Shown here piece by piece: positions 9,281 through 18,611 of a stretch of DNA of 64,000 nt. The DNA is taken from positions 2,976,001 through 3,040,000 of the forward strand of contig NZ_CP041360.1 in assembly GCF_006965485.1 (NCBI RefSeq), read 5' to 3'. Numbering within the stretch: the first letter of the stretch is position 1; every line of letters starts with the position of its first letter. The translations under genes were made by a program, and so were the position numbers. The stretch is from Spirosoma sp. KCTC 42546. Lineage in GTDB: Bacteria; Bacteroidota; Bacteroidia; Cytophagales; Spirosomataceae. The notes under the pieces were generated by a model. The model saw nothing but the letters and a program-made list of their open reading frames with translations. It was not told where the DNA came from and made no database searches.

Positions 9281-12200
9281 ATGGACTGTACTTTACTACG
9301 CTGGCCGACTCATTTGGGGAAGCTGCTCACGATGCTCTGGCTGCTGAGTGTACCTGTTTTAGCACAGACGATTTCGGGGAAAGTGACAAATACCGGCGAT
9401 GGTGCCCTATTACCGGGCGTGACCATTGTCGAGAAAGGATCTACGAAAGGAACGGTTACGGATAGTCAGGGGAAATACTCGATTAGCCTGTCGAGTTCGC
9501 AGGCAACCCTGATTTTCTCGTACATCGGGTTTGTGGCCCAGGAAGTTACCGTGAATGGTCGCTCTGTAGTTGATGTGAGCCTGAAAGAAGATGCTACGCA
9601 ACTTGGTGAAGTGGTGGTAACGGCACTGGGTATCACGAAAGACAAGAAAGCCCTGGGTTATTCGGTGACCGAAGTAAAAGGGTCTGAGTTTACGCAGGCC
9701 CGTGAGAATAACGTAGCCAATGCGTTGTCTGGTAAAATAGCGGGCGTCAACGCAACGGGTCTTTCGACGGGTCCGGGTGGTTCCAGCCGGATCATTATCC
9801 GGGGCAATGGTTCCCTGACGGGCGACAACCAGCCGCTATATGTAATCAACGGGATGCCCATCGACAACACGGTACCGGGCGGAAGCGCCACCACGAATGG
9901 TGGTCAGGGTAACGTGGACCGGGGGGACGGAATTGCCGGTATCAATCCCGATGATATTGAGTCGATTAGCGTGCTGAAAGGTGGTACGGCTGCCGCGCTA
10001 TATGGTTCGCGTGCGGCTAACGGCGTTATCCTGATAACGACCAAAAAAGGAAAAGCACAGCGTGGTATTGGTGTTGAGTATAATTCGACCTTTACCATGG
10101 AAAATGCCGCTGTATTCCCCGATTGGCAGTACGAATACGGTCAGGGCGACGGAGCCGCTAAGCCAACGACGCAGGCCCAGGGCATTGCCTGGGGACGCCG
10201 TTCGTGGGGCGCTAAAATCGATGGTTCCGACTTTGTGGCTGCCGATGGACAAACGCACCCCTATAGCGCCCAGAAAAATAACATCAAGAATTTCTACCAA
10301 ACCGGCAAAACCTTTACGAATACGCTGGCTTTTACCGGTGGGAATGAGAAAGTTAACTATCGTTTTTCGCTGTCCGATCTGGATGCCAAAGGGATTCTGC
10401 CCACCAACACCTACAATCGCAAAACCGGAAACCTCAACATTAATGGATCATTCGGGGATAAGATAGCGCTGGAAGCCGTGGCTCAGTATACCCTCGAAAA
10501 GGGGCATAATAAGACCGGCGCTGGCGACGCACTCGGCAACCCGAACTGGACACCCTACATGATTGGGAACACCTCCGACATTCGGTGGCTGAACCCAGGA
10601 TACGATGCCAGCGGCAATGAAATTGCCTGGAACGATGCCGACATTGCTTCCAATAGCTACTTTGTTGTCAATAAGTATCAGCAGGACGATAGCAAGAATC
10701 GCTTTATCGGTCAGTTGGGGCTGACCTACAAAATCCTGAAAAACCTGTCGGTGAAAGGAACCGTGAGCCGGGATTTTTATAATTACAACTATCGCTACAT
10801 TCTGCCAACCGGTACCCGCTACATTCCGAATGGCCAGTTCAATCAGTTGAAAACGGATGTGAGCGAAACCAATAGCATGCTCACCGCAAACTACAACACC
10901 ACATTCGGTCACTTTGGCGTTTCGGCACTGGCCGGGATGAACCAACGGAATTTCAGCTATAATCAGTTGAATTTGACAGGAGCAACCTTTACAATTCCGT
11001 TCTTTTATAGCTCTACCAACCTCGCTACGTCGAGTACCATACCGCTCAATCAGCACACCCGCACAAATTCGGTATTCGGCTCGGTTGATCTTGACTATAA
11101 GGGTATTGCGTTCTTAACGGCTACAGGTCGGCAGGACTGGTTTTCGACGCTGAGTCCACAGAATAACACCATTTTTTACCCATCCGTTGGGGGGAGTTTC
11201 GTACTGTCGCAGGCGTTCCAATTGCCTCGAATGGTGGATTACGCCAAAGTTCGCGCTTCGTGGGCACAGGTGGGTGGCGCTACGCCCGATCCGTACGTGA
11301 TCAACCTGACTTACTCGATGATTCCGAGTTCAGGACAGCCCCTGCAGAATGTGACTACCAATGCGACAGCTGCATCAGGTCTGACCAACGCTGGCCTGAA
11401 GCCACTCACATCGACAACCTTCGAGGCTGGTATTGACTTACAGTTTTTCAATAAAAAAGTCGGTCTTGACCTTACCTATTACAATCGGGCAACCACAAAC
11501 GATATTGTTCAAACCAGCACCTCGCCAACGTCGGGTTACAACTCGGTTTACCTGAATGTGGGTAAATTGAATAACCGGGGTATCGAAGCACTGGTAACCG
11601 TGATGCCTGTCCGTACGTCAAATTTTGGCTGGAATCTGAGCTACAATGTGGCCTATAACCAAAGTAAAGTGGTAAAACTGGCCGACGGCATCAATTCCAT
11701 GCAGATGGCGACGTCGGTCGGTAACTGGGCCTATATCAACTCTATCGAAGGCAGTTCATACGGAACCATTGTTGGCACAACACGCGTGCGCGATGCCAAG
11801 GGCAACATTGTGTATGACCCAACGTCAGGGTTTGCGCAGAAATCAGCCCTTCAGGAATTGGGAAAAGGCGTTCCTCCGCTCACTATGGGCTTGACCAACG
11901 AATTCAGATACAAAAATTTCTCGCTGAATATTCTGTTGGACGGGAAGTTTGGCAACAAAGTTTTCTCGGTGATGGAAGTATATGCCAATCGAATGGGAAA
12001 ACTGAAGCGGACGCTGGATGGGCGCGAAAATGGCCTTACCCTGACAGGAGTGACACCGACTGGCGACACCTACACGCGTACCGTTGCCAAAGAAAACCTG
12101 CGGGTCTACTATGACAACGATAAAAACTACACCGACCTGTTCCTGCACGATGGCAGCTTTGTGAAACTACGTCAGGTCATCTTCAGCTACAATATTCCAA

Positions 12201-12394
12201 CGAGTGCTCTCAAATTCGTGAAACTACAGTCGGCCAGTATCTCGTTTGTTGCGCGTAACCTCCTGACACTCTACAAGCAAACCGACAATTTCGATCCCGA
12301 GCAGAGTTTTACCAATAGCTCGAACCAGGGCTTTGAATCGTTGGGATTACCCCGTACCAGAAGTTATGGCGCGAACCTCATCGTAAAATTCTAA
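9281..12394 (+). CDS. SusC/RagA family TonB-dependent outer-membrane receptor
   Basis: This outer-membrane transporter imports oligosaccharides with its SusD partner, powered by TonB. A signal peptide ends near VLAQ (about residue 29). A carboxypeptidase-regulatory-like domain (TISGKVTNTGDGALLPGVTI onward, about 30-105) precedes the plug (ALGITKDKKALGYSV, then IRGNGSLTGDNQPLYVINGMP). The plug is followed by the SusC signature segment GGTAAALYGSRAANGVILITTKKG and a 22-strand barrel ending in an aromatic-rich C-terminus. At 1037 aa it is typical. It starts a cluster with susD, GH20 and GH29. No anti-sigma FecR domain is present. Confidence 0.95.
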   Translation: MDCTLLRWPTHLGKLLTMLWLLSVPVLAQTISGKVTNTGDGALLPGVTIVEKGSTKGTVTDSQGKYSISLSSSQATLIFSYIGFVAQEVTVNGRSVVDVSLKEDATQLGEVVVTALGITKDKKALGYSVTEVKGSEFTQARENNVANALSGKIAGVNATGLSTGPGGSSRIIIRGNGSLTGDNQPLYVINGMPIDNTVPGGSATTNGGQGNVDRGDGIAGINPDDIESISVLKGGTAAALYGSRAANGVILITTKKGKAQRGIGVEYNSTFTMENAAVFPDWQYEYGQGDGAAKPTTQAQGIAWGRRSWGAKIDGSDFVAADGQTHPYSAQKNNIKNFYQTGKTFTNTLAFTGGNEKVNYRFSLSDLDAKGILPTNTYNRKTGNLNINGSFGDKIALEAVAQYTLEKGHNKTGAGDALGNPNWTPYMIGNTSDIRWLNPGYDASGNEIAWNDADIASNSYFVVNKYQQDDSKNRFIGQLGLTYKILKNLSVKGTVSRDFYNYNYRYILPTGTRYIPNGQFNQLKTDVSETNSMLTANYNTTFGHFGVSALAGMNQRNFSYNQLNLTGATFTIPFFYSSTNLATSSTIPLNQHTRTNSVFGSVDLDYKGIAFLTATGRQDWFSTLSPQNNTIFYPSVGGSFVLSQAFQLPRMVDYAKVRASWAQVGGATPDPYVINLTYSMIPSSGQPLQNVTTNATAASGLTNAGLKPLTSTTFEAGIDLQFFNKKVGLDLTYYNRATTNDIVQTSTSPTSGYNSVYLNVGKLNNRGIEALVTVMPVRTSNFGWNLSYNVAYNQSKVVKLADGINSMQMATSVGNWAYINSIEGSSYGTIVGTTRVRDAKGNIVYDPTSGFAQKSALQELGKGVPPLTMGLTNEFRYKNFSLNILLDGKFGNKVFSVMEVYANRMGKLKRTLDGRENGLTLTGVTPTGDTYTRTVAKENLRVYYDNDKNYTDLFLHDGSFVKLRQVIFSYNIPTSALKFVKLQSASISFVARNLLTLYKQTDNFDPEQSFTNSSNQGFESLGLPRTRSYGANLIVKF

Positions 12395-12406
12395 CGACGA
12401 CATTCC

Positions 12407-13927
12407 ATGAAAAATCGATTCTATAAATTTACCTATTGCCTGTTGGCGCTCTGCACCCTGCAAAGCTGCGACAAGGGCCTGGAAGAACTCAATATTAACC
12501 CCGACGCATCCAGTACGGTCAGCCCCGATTTCGTATTCACCAAAGCGCAGTACGATGCGGTGGGTAACATGATCACCGGCTTGCAGGGAACGATGCAGTA
12601 CACAACCAGCTACAACGACGTAGCCAGTTGGGGTTCAAAGTATATTTTCAACCAGGGCACGGCCCCGTACACCGTTTTTACCAATGCCTATCCGAACGAA
12701 ATCAATGAAATCGGCGAAGTGATTCGGGCGTTGGAGAAAGATCCTGCGCAGGTCAATAAGCTGGCCATTGCCAAAATATGGCGTGCATACAGCTTCTCCA
12801 AAATCACGGATCTGTATGGCGATATTCCCTACAAACAGGCGGCTCAGGGCTATACCCAAAGCATTTTCAAGCCAGTTTACGACCCGCAGAAAGATATTTA
12901 TGCCGATCTGCTCAGCGAACTGGAAAAAGCGATCGCTCTGTTCGATGCCACGAAATCAACCTTTGGCGCTGCCGATCTGATGTATGGTGGCGACATTGCC
13001 AAATGGAAGAAGTTCGCCTATTCGCTGATGCTGCGGATGGGAATGCGCATGACCAAACCCGATGTAGCACTGGCCGAAACCTGGGTGAAAAAAGCCATTG
13101 CCGGAAGCCTGATCACAGAAGATGGAGATATGGCGAAGATCGTCTATTTGTCTTCTGGTCAGGTTGTTAATCAGAATCCGTTGGCGTATTGGATGCTCAA
13201 TAGTGATTACCTGAAAGCCGACGGCGTAAGCAATCCGGAAGGTGGGAAGTACTACGATACGTTTATCAATTACCTGAAAAAGACGAACGACCCACGCTTA
13301 CCGGTGCTATCGGTGGTGTATGTAAATGGTAAACCCAGCACGGATGTAAGCCTCCAGAAAGGAATGGCGGCCACGATTCCCAATACCAAACCCGCCGACT
13401 TTGTCACGTATTCGGAGCCGAACCAGAACACCATTCTCAAACTGAACGCGCCGATGTTGGTGCTGACCAATGCCGAGGTTAATTTTTACCTGGCTGAAGC
13501 CGCTATTCGGGGTTGGTATACGGCTAAGACACCAGCAGCTTTGTATGATCTGGGCGTCAAAGCCGCTATGCGTCAGTGGGCATTATACGGTGCCGATGGC
13601 GTGATTTCGCAGGCGAACATTGATGCGTATGCAACGGCGAATGCCCTTGTTACGACAGCTACGCAGGCGCAACAGCTAGAGCAACTGTATACCCAGTTCT
13701 GGGTGTCGATCTTCCCGAATTCGCAGGAGGTGTTCCTGAACTGGCGTCGGACTGGCTACCCGGCTTTGGTGCCTAACAACTACACGGGCAACATCACAGG
13801 AGGAAAAATATTCCGCCGGATGCTTTACCCTGCAACAGAAGAAAACCTGAACAAAGAAAATTATTTAGGTGCCGTTGCCCGTCAAGGCGAAAACACATTC
13901 CTGACGCAGATGTGGTTGGATAAATAA
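12407..13927 (+). CDS. SusD/RagB family glycan-binding lipoprotein
   Basis: This cell-surface lipoprotein caps the SusC receptor upstream and binds the glycan. The lipobox LQSC puts the lipid cysteine near residue 23. The text GLEELNINPDASS and the helical repeats around KLAIAKIWRAYSFSKITDLYGDIPY identify the SusD-like_2 branch of SusD. Length is 506 aa. It begins 12 bases after the susC stop, so the two are one transcription unit. A hairpin repeat separates it from the GH20 gene. Confidence 0.93.
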   Translation: MKNRFYKFTYCLLALCTLQSCDKGLEELNINPDASSTVSPDFVFTKAQYDAVGNMITGLQGTMQYTTSYNDVASWGSKYIFNQGTAPYTVFTNAYPNEINEIGEVIRALEKDPAQVNKLAIAKIWRAYSFSKITDLYGDIPYKQAAQGYTQSIFKPVYDPQKDIYADLLSELEKAIALFDATKSTFGAADLMYGGDIAKWKKFAYSLMLRMGMRMTKPDVALAETWVKKAIAGSLITEDGDMAKIVYLSSGQVVNQNPLAYWMLNSDYLKADGVSNPEGGKYYDTFINYLKKTNDPRLPVLSVVYVNGKPSTDVSLQKGMAATIPNTKPADFVTYSEPNQNTILKLNAPMLVLTNAEVNFYLAEAAIRGWYTAKTPAALYDLGVKAAMRQWALYGADGVISQANIDAYATANALVTTATQAQQLEQLYTQFWVSIFPNSQEVFLNWRRTGYPALVPNNYTGNITGGKIFRRMLYPATEENLNKENYLGAVARQGENTFLTQMWLDK

Positions 13928-13939
13928 TTCGGTACAAAC

Positions 13940-14049
13940 TAGAACGCTGATTTTTATGATCATTAGGATTAAATATGATTTAGCCCGGATTTGCGGAGAA
14001 AAAGTTAAAATCATCCTTGATCATACACATCATAAAAATCTGCGTTCTA
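13940..14049. repeat. Hairpin repeat, GAACGC-GAT-ATGATCAT family (copy 2)
   Basis: The ends TAGAACGCTGATTTTTATGA and TCATAAAAATCTGCGTTCTA form imperfect inverted arms, and the inner part contains GATCAT blocks. It fills the gap between susD and the GH20 gene and stops only six bases before the GH20 start codon. It is the longest and least symmetrical copy in the window. Confidence 0.75.
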
Positions 14050-14055
14050 TTCCCA

Positions 14056-16320
14056 ATGAAACATATTGCACTATTCCTCCTCGGTTTAGGAAACCTATTC
14101 GCCCAAAGCGGACTGATTCCTGAACCAGTAATCTTTCGCCAGACAGCGGGGCAATTTCATCTTGGTACTCAAGTTGGAATTGCGCCCGGTGCTGGTGTTT
14201 CCGGGCAATTTGTGGCGCTGGTTCAGGCGCAATTACGGGCATGTACTGGTTTATCCCTGTCGGTAAAAAAGGCGAAACCTGGTATTGACCTGACGATTGA
14301 TCCCGGACTTGTTAAACAGCCAGAAGGCTATCAACTTCAGATTAACCCGCAAAAAATTAGCCTGATCGGTCACGACGAGGCTGGCTTATTCTACGGATTG
14401 CAATCCCTAACCCAACTTTTTTCTCAATCGAAATCGGCTACGATTGGGGCCTGTGACATTACGGATTATCCCCGGTTTTCGTATCGGGGTATGCACCTCG
14501 ATGTGAGCCGCCATCTGTTCCCGGTTGCGTTCATTAAGAAATACATCGATGAACTGGCCCTGTATAAATTCAACACCTTCCATTGGCATTTGACCGACGA
14601 TCAGGGCTGGCGGATCGAGATCAAGAAATACCCGGAATTACAAAAAACGGCTGCCTATCGGCGCGAAACGCTGATTGGCCATAAGAAAGAGTTGCCGCAT
14701 CGGTTCGATGGTAAACGCTACGGCGGTTACTACACCCAGGCCGAAGTCCGTGACATTGTCCAGTATGCCACGCAGCGCCACATAACGGTTATTCCCGAGA
14801 TTGAAATGCCGGGCCATGCGCTGGCCGCGTTGAGTGCCTATCCGAAATTAGGTTGCCTGAAGCCAGATGGTCAGCCGGGCGGGCCGTATCAGGCAGCTAC
14901 GTTCTGGGGCGTCTTCGAGGATGTGTTCTGTGCCGGGAATGATAGCACATTTGCCTTTCTGGAAGGCGTACTGGATGAAGTCATTGACTTGTTCCCTTCG
15001 ACGTACATTCACGTTGGGGGGGATGAGTGCCCGAAAACCCGCTGGAAAACCTGTGCAAAATGCCAGGCGCGCATCCGTAGTGAACATCTCAAGGATGAAG
15101 ACGAACTCCAGAGTTATTTTATCCGGCGCATCGAACAGCATGTCAATAAGAAAGGTCGGCAAGTGATTGGCTGGGATGAGATTTTAGAAGGAGGCTTGTC
15201 ACCGGGCGCTACGGTTATGAGCTGGCGGGGGATAAAAGGTGGTATCGAAGCCATTCGGCAGAAGCATAACGCGATCATGACGCCCGAAAGTCACGTTTAT
15301 TTCGATTACTACCAGTCCTTATATCCAGAAGAACCCCTGGCCGCTGCGGGCTACACACCCCTAAGTAAAGTGTATGCCTACGAGCCTGTTCCGGCTGATC
15401 TCGGTCCAGAGGAAGCCGTTTATCTGAAAGGGGTTCAGGGAACGGCCTGGAGTGAATATTTTGACAGTCCAGAGAAGGCGGAGTACATGATTTTTCCGCG
15501 CGCAATTGCCGTCGCCGAAATTGCCTGGAGTCAGCGCCAACACCGGAATTATCCCGATTTTTTGCGAAGACTTCGGTTGCAGGAACCCTTGCTGAAACGC
15601 CTGACAATTCAGTACGCCAATCGCTTCGACGAACTGACCGATTCGGTATCCGTTAGTCCGACAGGCACCGTGCAACTGCGGCTTTCAACGACATTGCCCG
15701 GTGCTGTAATTCGCTATACAACCGATGGGACAAACCCGGTGCTCACTAGTCCTGCTTATGATCAACTAATTGATATTGAACATACTATGAACCTAAAAGC
15801 GGTTGCCTTTCTGGGTAATCAGCCACAGGGACGGGTATTTCAAAAAGCGATCACGGTCAGTAAAGCAACAGGGAAATCTGTCACGTTTACCACAGAACCT
15901 ACTGGAGCCTACCGACCCGCCAGTCCATTGGTGGCCGTCAATGGGGTAGCCGGAACCAGCCGCTACAATACGGGCGAGTGGATCGGTTTTCAGGGAAAAG
16001 ACGCAGATGTACTGATTGATTTACAAAGCACACAGTCTATATCGAGCATCGGTACGCACATTCTAAACTATCATTGGCAGCGGATGTGGGCGCCCGATAC
16101 ACTCCGCTTTGCCGTGTCGGAAGATGGCAAAACGTTTCGCGAGGTGTATGAGCAAACCCAGTTCCCGGTTAATGGCATTAACTCCGTAAACGCTACGTTT
16201 CCGCCGACTCAGGCGCGATACGTGCGGATACAGGCAACAAACAAAGGCATCATTCCCTCCGGTGAATACGGAGCTGGAGGCAAAGCCTGGCTTATGCTCG
16301 ATGAATTTCGGGTAGATTAA
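14056..16320 (+). CDS. Exported beta-N-acetylhexosaminidase, GH20, with C-terminal discoidin-like domain
   Basis: This enzyme releases terminal GlcNAc or GalNAc from glycans by substrate-assisted catalysis. After a signal peptide there is a GH20b-type N-terminal domain (to about residue 135) and the catalytic barrel. FHWHLTDDQGWRIEI, IPEIEMPGHALA and YIHVGGDECPK are present, giving the catalytic Asp323-Glu324 pair. A beta-sandwich with IRYTTDGTNP (chitobiase C-terminal type) follows. The last 130 residues resemble an F5/8 type C carbohydrate-binding domain. Length is 754 aa. An ATG at 14017 lies within the repeat, so 14056 is chosen. It sits in the SusCD cluster with a fucosidase. Confidence 0.93.
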   Translation: MKHIALFLLGLGNLFAQSGLIPEPVIFRQTAGQFHLGTQVGIAPGAGVSGQFVALVQAQLRACTGLSLSVKKAKPGIDLTIDPGLVKQPEGYQLQINPQKISLIGHDEAGLFYGLQSLTQLFSQSKSATIGACDITDYPRFSYRGMHLDVSRHLFPVAFIKKYIDELALYKFNTFHWHLTDDQGWRIEIKKYPELQKTAAYRRETLIGHKKELPHRFDGKRYGGYYTQAEVRDIVQYATQRHITVIPEIEMPGHALAALSAYPKLGCLKPDGQPGGPYQAATFWGVFEDVFCAGNDSTFAFLEGVLDEVIDLFPSTYIHVGGDECPKTRWKTCAKCQARIRSEHLKDEDELQSYFIRRIEQHVNKKGRQVIGWDEILEGGLSPGATVMSWRGIKGGIEAIRQKHNAIMTPESHVYFDYYQSLYPEEPLAAAGYTPLSKVYAYEPVPADLGPEEAVYLKGVQGTAWSEYFDSPEKAEYMIFPRAIAVAEIAWSQRQHRNYPDFLRRLRLQEPLLKRLTIQYANRFDELTDSVSVSPTGTVQLRLSTTLPGAVIRYTTDGTNPVLTSPAYDQLIDIEHTMNLKAVAFLGNQPQGRVFQKAITVSKATGKSVTFTTEPTGAYRPASPLVAVNGVAGTSRYNTGEWIGFQGKDADVLIDLQSTQSISSIGTHILNYHWQRMWAPDTLRFAVSEDGKTFREVYEQTQFPVNGINSVNATFPPTQARYVRIQATNKGIIPSGEYGAGGKAWLMLDEFRVD

Positions 16321-16374
16321 ATTTTTATGATCCCCAATTAGGATCGCTGTAAGTCAATTAGTTATAGTTTAGTT

Positions 16375-18021
16375 ATGCGTACACGACTTTTTGTTTCTTT
16401 CCTCCTGCTTACTTTCCTCGCTTTCTCTACGTTCGCGCAAATTGGGGCTAACCACAATAAACCCCAGCGCGAGGAGTGGCTGAAAGATGCTGGTTTTGGG
16501 ATGTTCATTCACTGGAATGTGGATACGCAACTGGGTGTCGTGATCAGCCACTCGCTGGTGGGGGCCTCACCCGACTACGTTGAGCGATATATTTCAGAAC
16601 TTCCCAAGACCTTTTACCCCAAAGATTTTGACGCCGAGCGGCTGGTGATTCTGGCCAAAAATGCGGGCATGAAATACATCATGTTCACCACCAAACACCA
16701 TGCTGGTTTCTGTATGTGGGACACAAAAACCACTGATTTTGGGGTGATGAATACCCCTTATAAAAAGGATATTGTTCAGCAGTATGTTGATGCCTGCCGG
16801 AAGTGGGGACTGGCAGTTGGATTTTACTACTCACCCGAAGATTTCTCGTTTGCGTACCGAAATGGCATGAAGGACATCACCCGCGATGACCATTGGGAAA
16901 AAGCCAAACCGTTTCAGGCTAAATACAAGCAGTTTGTGGAGGCCCAGTGTCAGGAGTTGATGACTAAATACGGCCCGGTTGATCTGTTTTTTATCGACAG
17001 CGACGTGTTGCGGGAAGAAGTCAAAGCGGTTGTCTGGAAGTACCAGCCGAACTGCCTCATTACCCGTGGTGTGCTGGAGACCCCAGAGCAATACCTGCCC
17101 GGAGAAACCCTGACGACGGCTTGGGAAAGCTGCATGACAATGGGGACAGCCTGGAACTACAAACCAACCAACGAACACTATAAGTCTGGTACAGAGTTGA
17201 TTAATATTCTGATTGAGTCCCGCGCCAAAGGGGGTTCGTATCTGCTTAATGTTGGGCCAACGCAATGGGGGCAACTGAACGAAGGCCAGCAGGGACGTTT
17301 GATGGAAATTGGTGCCTGGCATTTTATCAATCAGGAAGCCGTGCATAACGTACGTCCCTGGGTCGTGCGTAACGAAGGGGATATCTGGTTCACCAGGTCA
17401 AAAGAGGGAAATACCGTATATGCCTATTTGACCAATATGCCCGACTGGCCACGGGGCGAACGCCGGACGTTTCTGCTTCGGTCGCTCAAAGCGACAAGAT
17501 CAACCGAAATCAGCGTATTGGGGCAATCGGGGAATGTGGTTGAGTACCAGCCGGCAAATGATGGTAAAGCGCGGTTTGAACAAACGCCTGACGGGCTGAA
17601 AATTTCGGTGGTTCGCGCCCAGCGAATTTATAACAATCACAAATGGCCAAACCCCATCGTGGTGAAGCTAACAAACGTACAGGCTGCTCTTGAACCCGCG
17701 AATGTCAGGACCCTTAAAGCCGAAAAGACGTCGAATGGTAATCTGAAACTAACCGCCGATCTCACCAAATTGGGCAATGGGCAAGCCTACCGCCTGGGCT
17801 TCGAATATCGTCCGGTCCAGAGTTCGCTCAATGAGGAGTTCAATCAGAAATGGACCGAAACGGATGTTTATCCCATTGCTCAGCCAGGCGAACGGAGTCT
17901 GGAAATTGTTAGAAACAATATCAAATCGTACGATGAAATTGAGTACCGGGCTATTCTGTATCAGGATGGGTTGAAGATAGAAGGCAATACGCAGAAAATC
18001 AGTAAGCTACGGCTAGACTAG
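16375..18021 (+). CDS. Exported alpha-L-fucosidase, GH29
   Basis: This predicted retaining alpha-L-fucosidase has a signal peptide cleaved after FAQ (about residue 22). GH29 hallmarks include FGMFIHWN, MFTTKHHAGFCMWDTKTTDF, and DLFFIDSDVL, in which Asp208 aligns with the family nucleophile (usually in WFDG). GGSYLLNVGPTQWGQL follows, then a C-terminal beta domain. Length is 548 aa. It follows the hexosaminidase by 55 bases, so both likely work on one fucosylated glycan. The residue after the nucleophile differs from the common FDG pattern. Confidence 0.9.
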   Translation: MRTRLFVSFLLLTFLAFSTFAQIGANHNKPQREEWLKDAGFGMFIHWNVDTQLGVVISHSLVGASPDYVERYISELPKTFYPKDFDAERLVILAKNAGMKYIMFTTKHHAGFCMWDTKTTDFGVMNTPYKKDIVQQYVDACRKWGLAVGFYYSPEDFSFAYRNGMKDITRDDHWEKAKPFQAKYKQFVEAQCQELMTKYGPVDLFFIDSDVLREEVKAVVWKYQPNCLITRGVLETPEQYLPGETLTTAWESCMTMGTAWNYKPTNEHYKSGTELINILIESRAKGGSYLLNVGPTQWGQLNEGQQGRLMEIGAWHFINQEAVHNVRPWVVRNEGDIWFTRSKEGNTVYAYLTNMPDWPRGERRTFLLRSLKATRSTEISVLGQSGNVVEYQPANDGKARFEQTPDGLKISVVRAQRIYNNHKWPNPIVVKLTNVQAALEPANVRTLKAEKTSNGNLKLTADLTKLGNGQAYRLGFEYRPVQSSLNEEFNQKWTETDVYPIAQPGERSLEIVRNNIKSYDEIEYRAILYQDGLKIEGNTQKISKLRLD

Positions 18022-18073
18022 GGGGTATACGCAAAACCACTATAACATAATCATTTAACTTGTCAATGCACTT

Positions 18074-18532
18074 ATGGAAACACAACGCAGATCTAGTTTA
18101 AAACGCCTTTTTGCATCGGTAGCGGGCATCGTTGGGTTAGGCGCGACTACCAAAGCAATGGCCGAGCCTGCGCCAGAAAAAGAAGTGTTCAATGTAGTTA
18201 CTCAGCAGGATGTACCCCTGTTTTCGGGCTCGACTAAACTAGGCAACCTGGTTTTTGTAGCCGGTAAAGGCTATCACAAAGAGGGCGACATTAAAGTACA
18301 TACCGATGAGGTGCTTAAAGAGCTTGAAAAAGAGTTGATCAAAGCGGGCTCGTCTATGGAAAAAGTCCTGAAAGTAACCGTCTTCCTGCATGACCTGAAC
18401 GACTACAAAGCCATGAACGAAGTCTACAAAGGTCGGTTTGGCAGCAAGCCGCCGGTTCGAACAACAGTAGCGGTTTACGGGGGCGTACCCGGCGAATCGC
18501 TGGTGGAAATGGACTGTATTGCGTATATCTAA
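18074..18532 (+). CDS. Exported RidA family (YjgF/UK114) protein, Tat-type signal
   Basis: RidA proteins hydrolyse reactive enamine/imine intermediates made by PLP enzymes. The core (about residues 40-152) contains GNLVFVAGKG, KVLKVTVFLHDLNDY, PPVRTTVAV and GESLVEMDCIAYI, with the substrate-binding Arg129 and the conserved Glu145. Unlike cytosolic RidA it has a 30-residue leader with QRRSSLKRL, a hydrophobic run and AMA, which fits Tat export. It lies 52 bases after the fucosidase and directly precedes an exported SelA-like PLP enzyme. This suggests that it clears an enamine made by that enzyme in the periplasm. Confidence 0.9.
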   Translation: METQRRSSLKRLFASVAGIVGLGATTKAMAEPAPEKEVFNVVTQQDVPLFSGSTKLGNLVFVAGKGYHKEGDIKVHTDEVLKELEKELIKAGSSMEKVLKVTVFLHDLNDYKAMNEVYKGRFGSKPPVRTTVAVYGGVPGESLVEMDCIAYI

Positions 18533-18544
18533 AAATTACCCCAT

Positions 18545-18597
18545 CCCAACCCCTCCCCTTGAAATAAAGGGAGGGGTTGGGGTAGCTCTCTTTTTTT
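18545..18597 (+). terminator. GC-rich hairpin with T tract
   Basis: CCCAACCCCTCCC (18545-18557) pairs with GGGAGGGGTTGGG (18569-18581), followed by TTTTTTT at 18591-18597. It lies between the RidA and SelA-like genes and may reduce readthrough. The CCCAACCCCTCCC block looks like a short dispersed intergenic repeat. Confidence 0.7.
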
Positions 18598-18611
18598 AAC
18601 CAACTACTTCC

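Noticed and set aside
10448..11056. Long open frame on the minus strand inside susC
   Set aside because: It lies wholly in a clear SusC gene, has no recognisable domain and mirrors the codon bias of the true frame.
16831..17346. 171-codon frame antisense to the fucosidase
   Set aside because: The GH29 motifs on the plus strand are continuous through this stretch.
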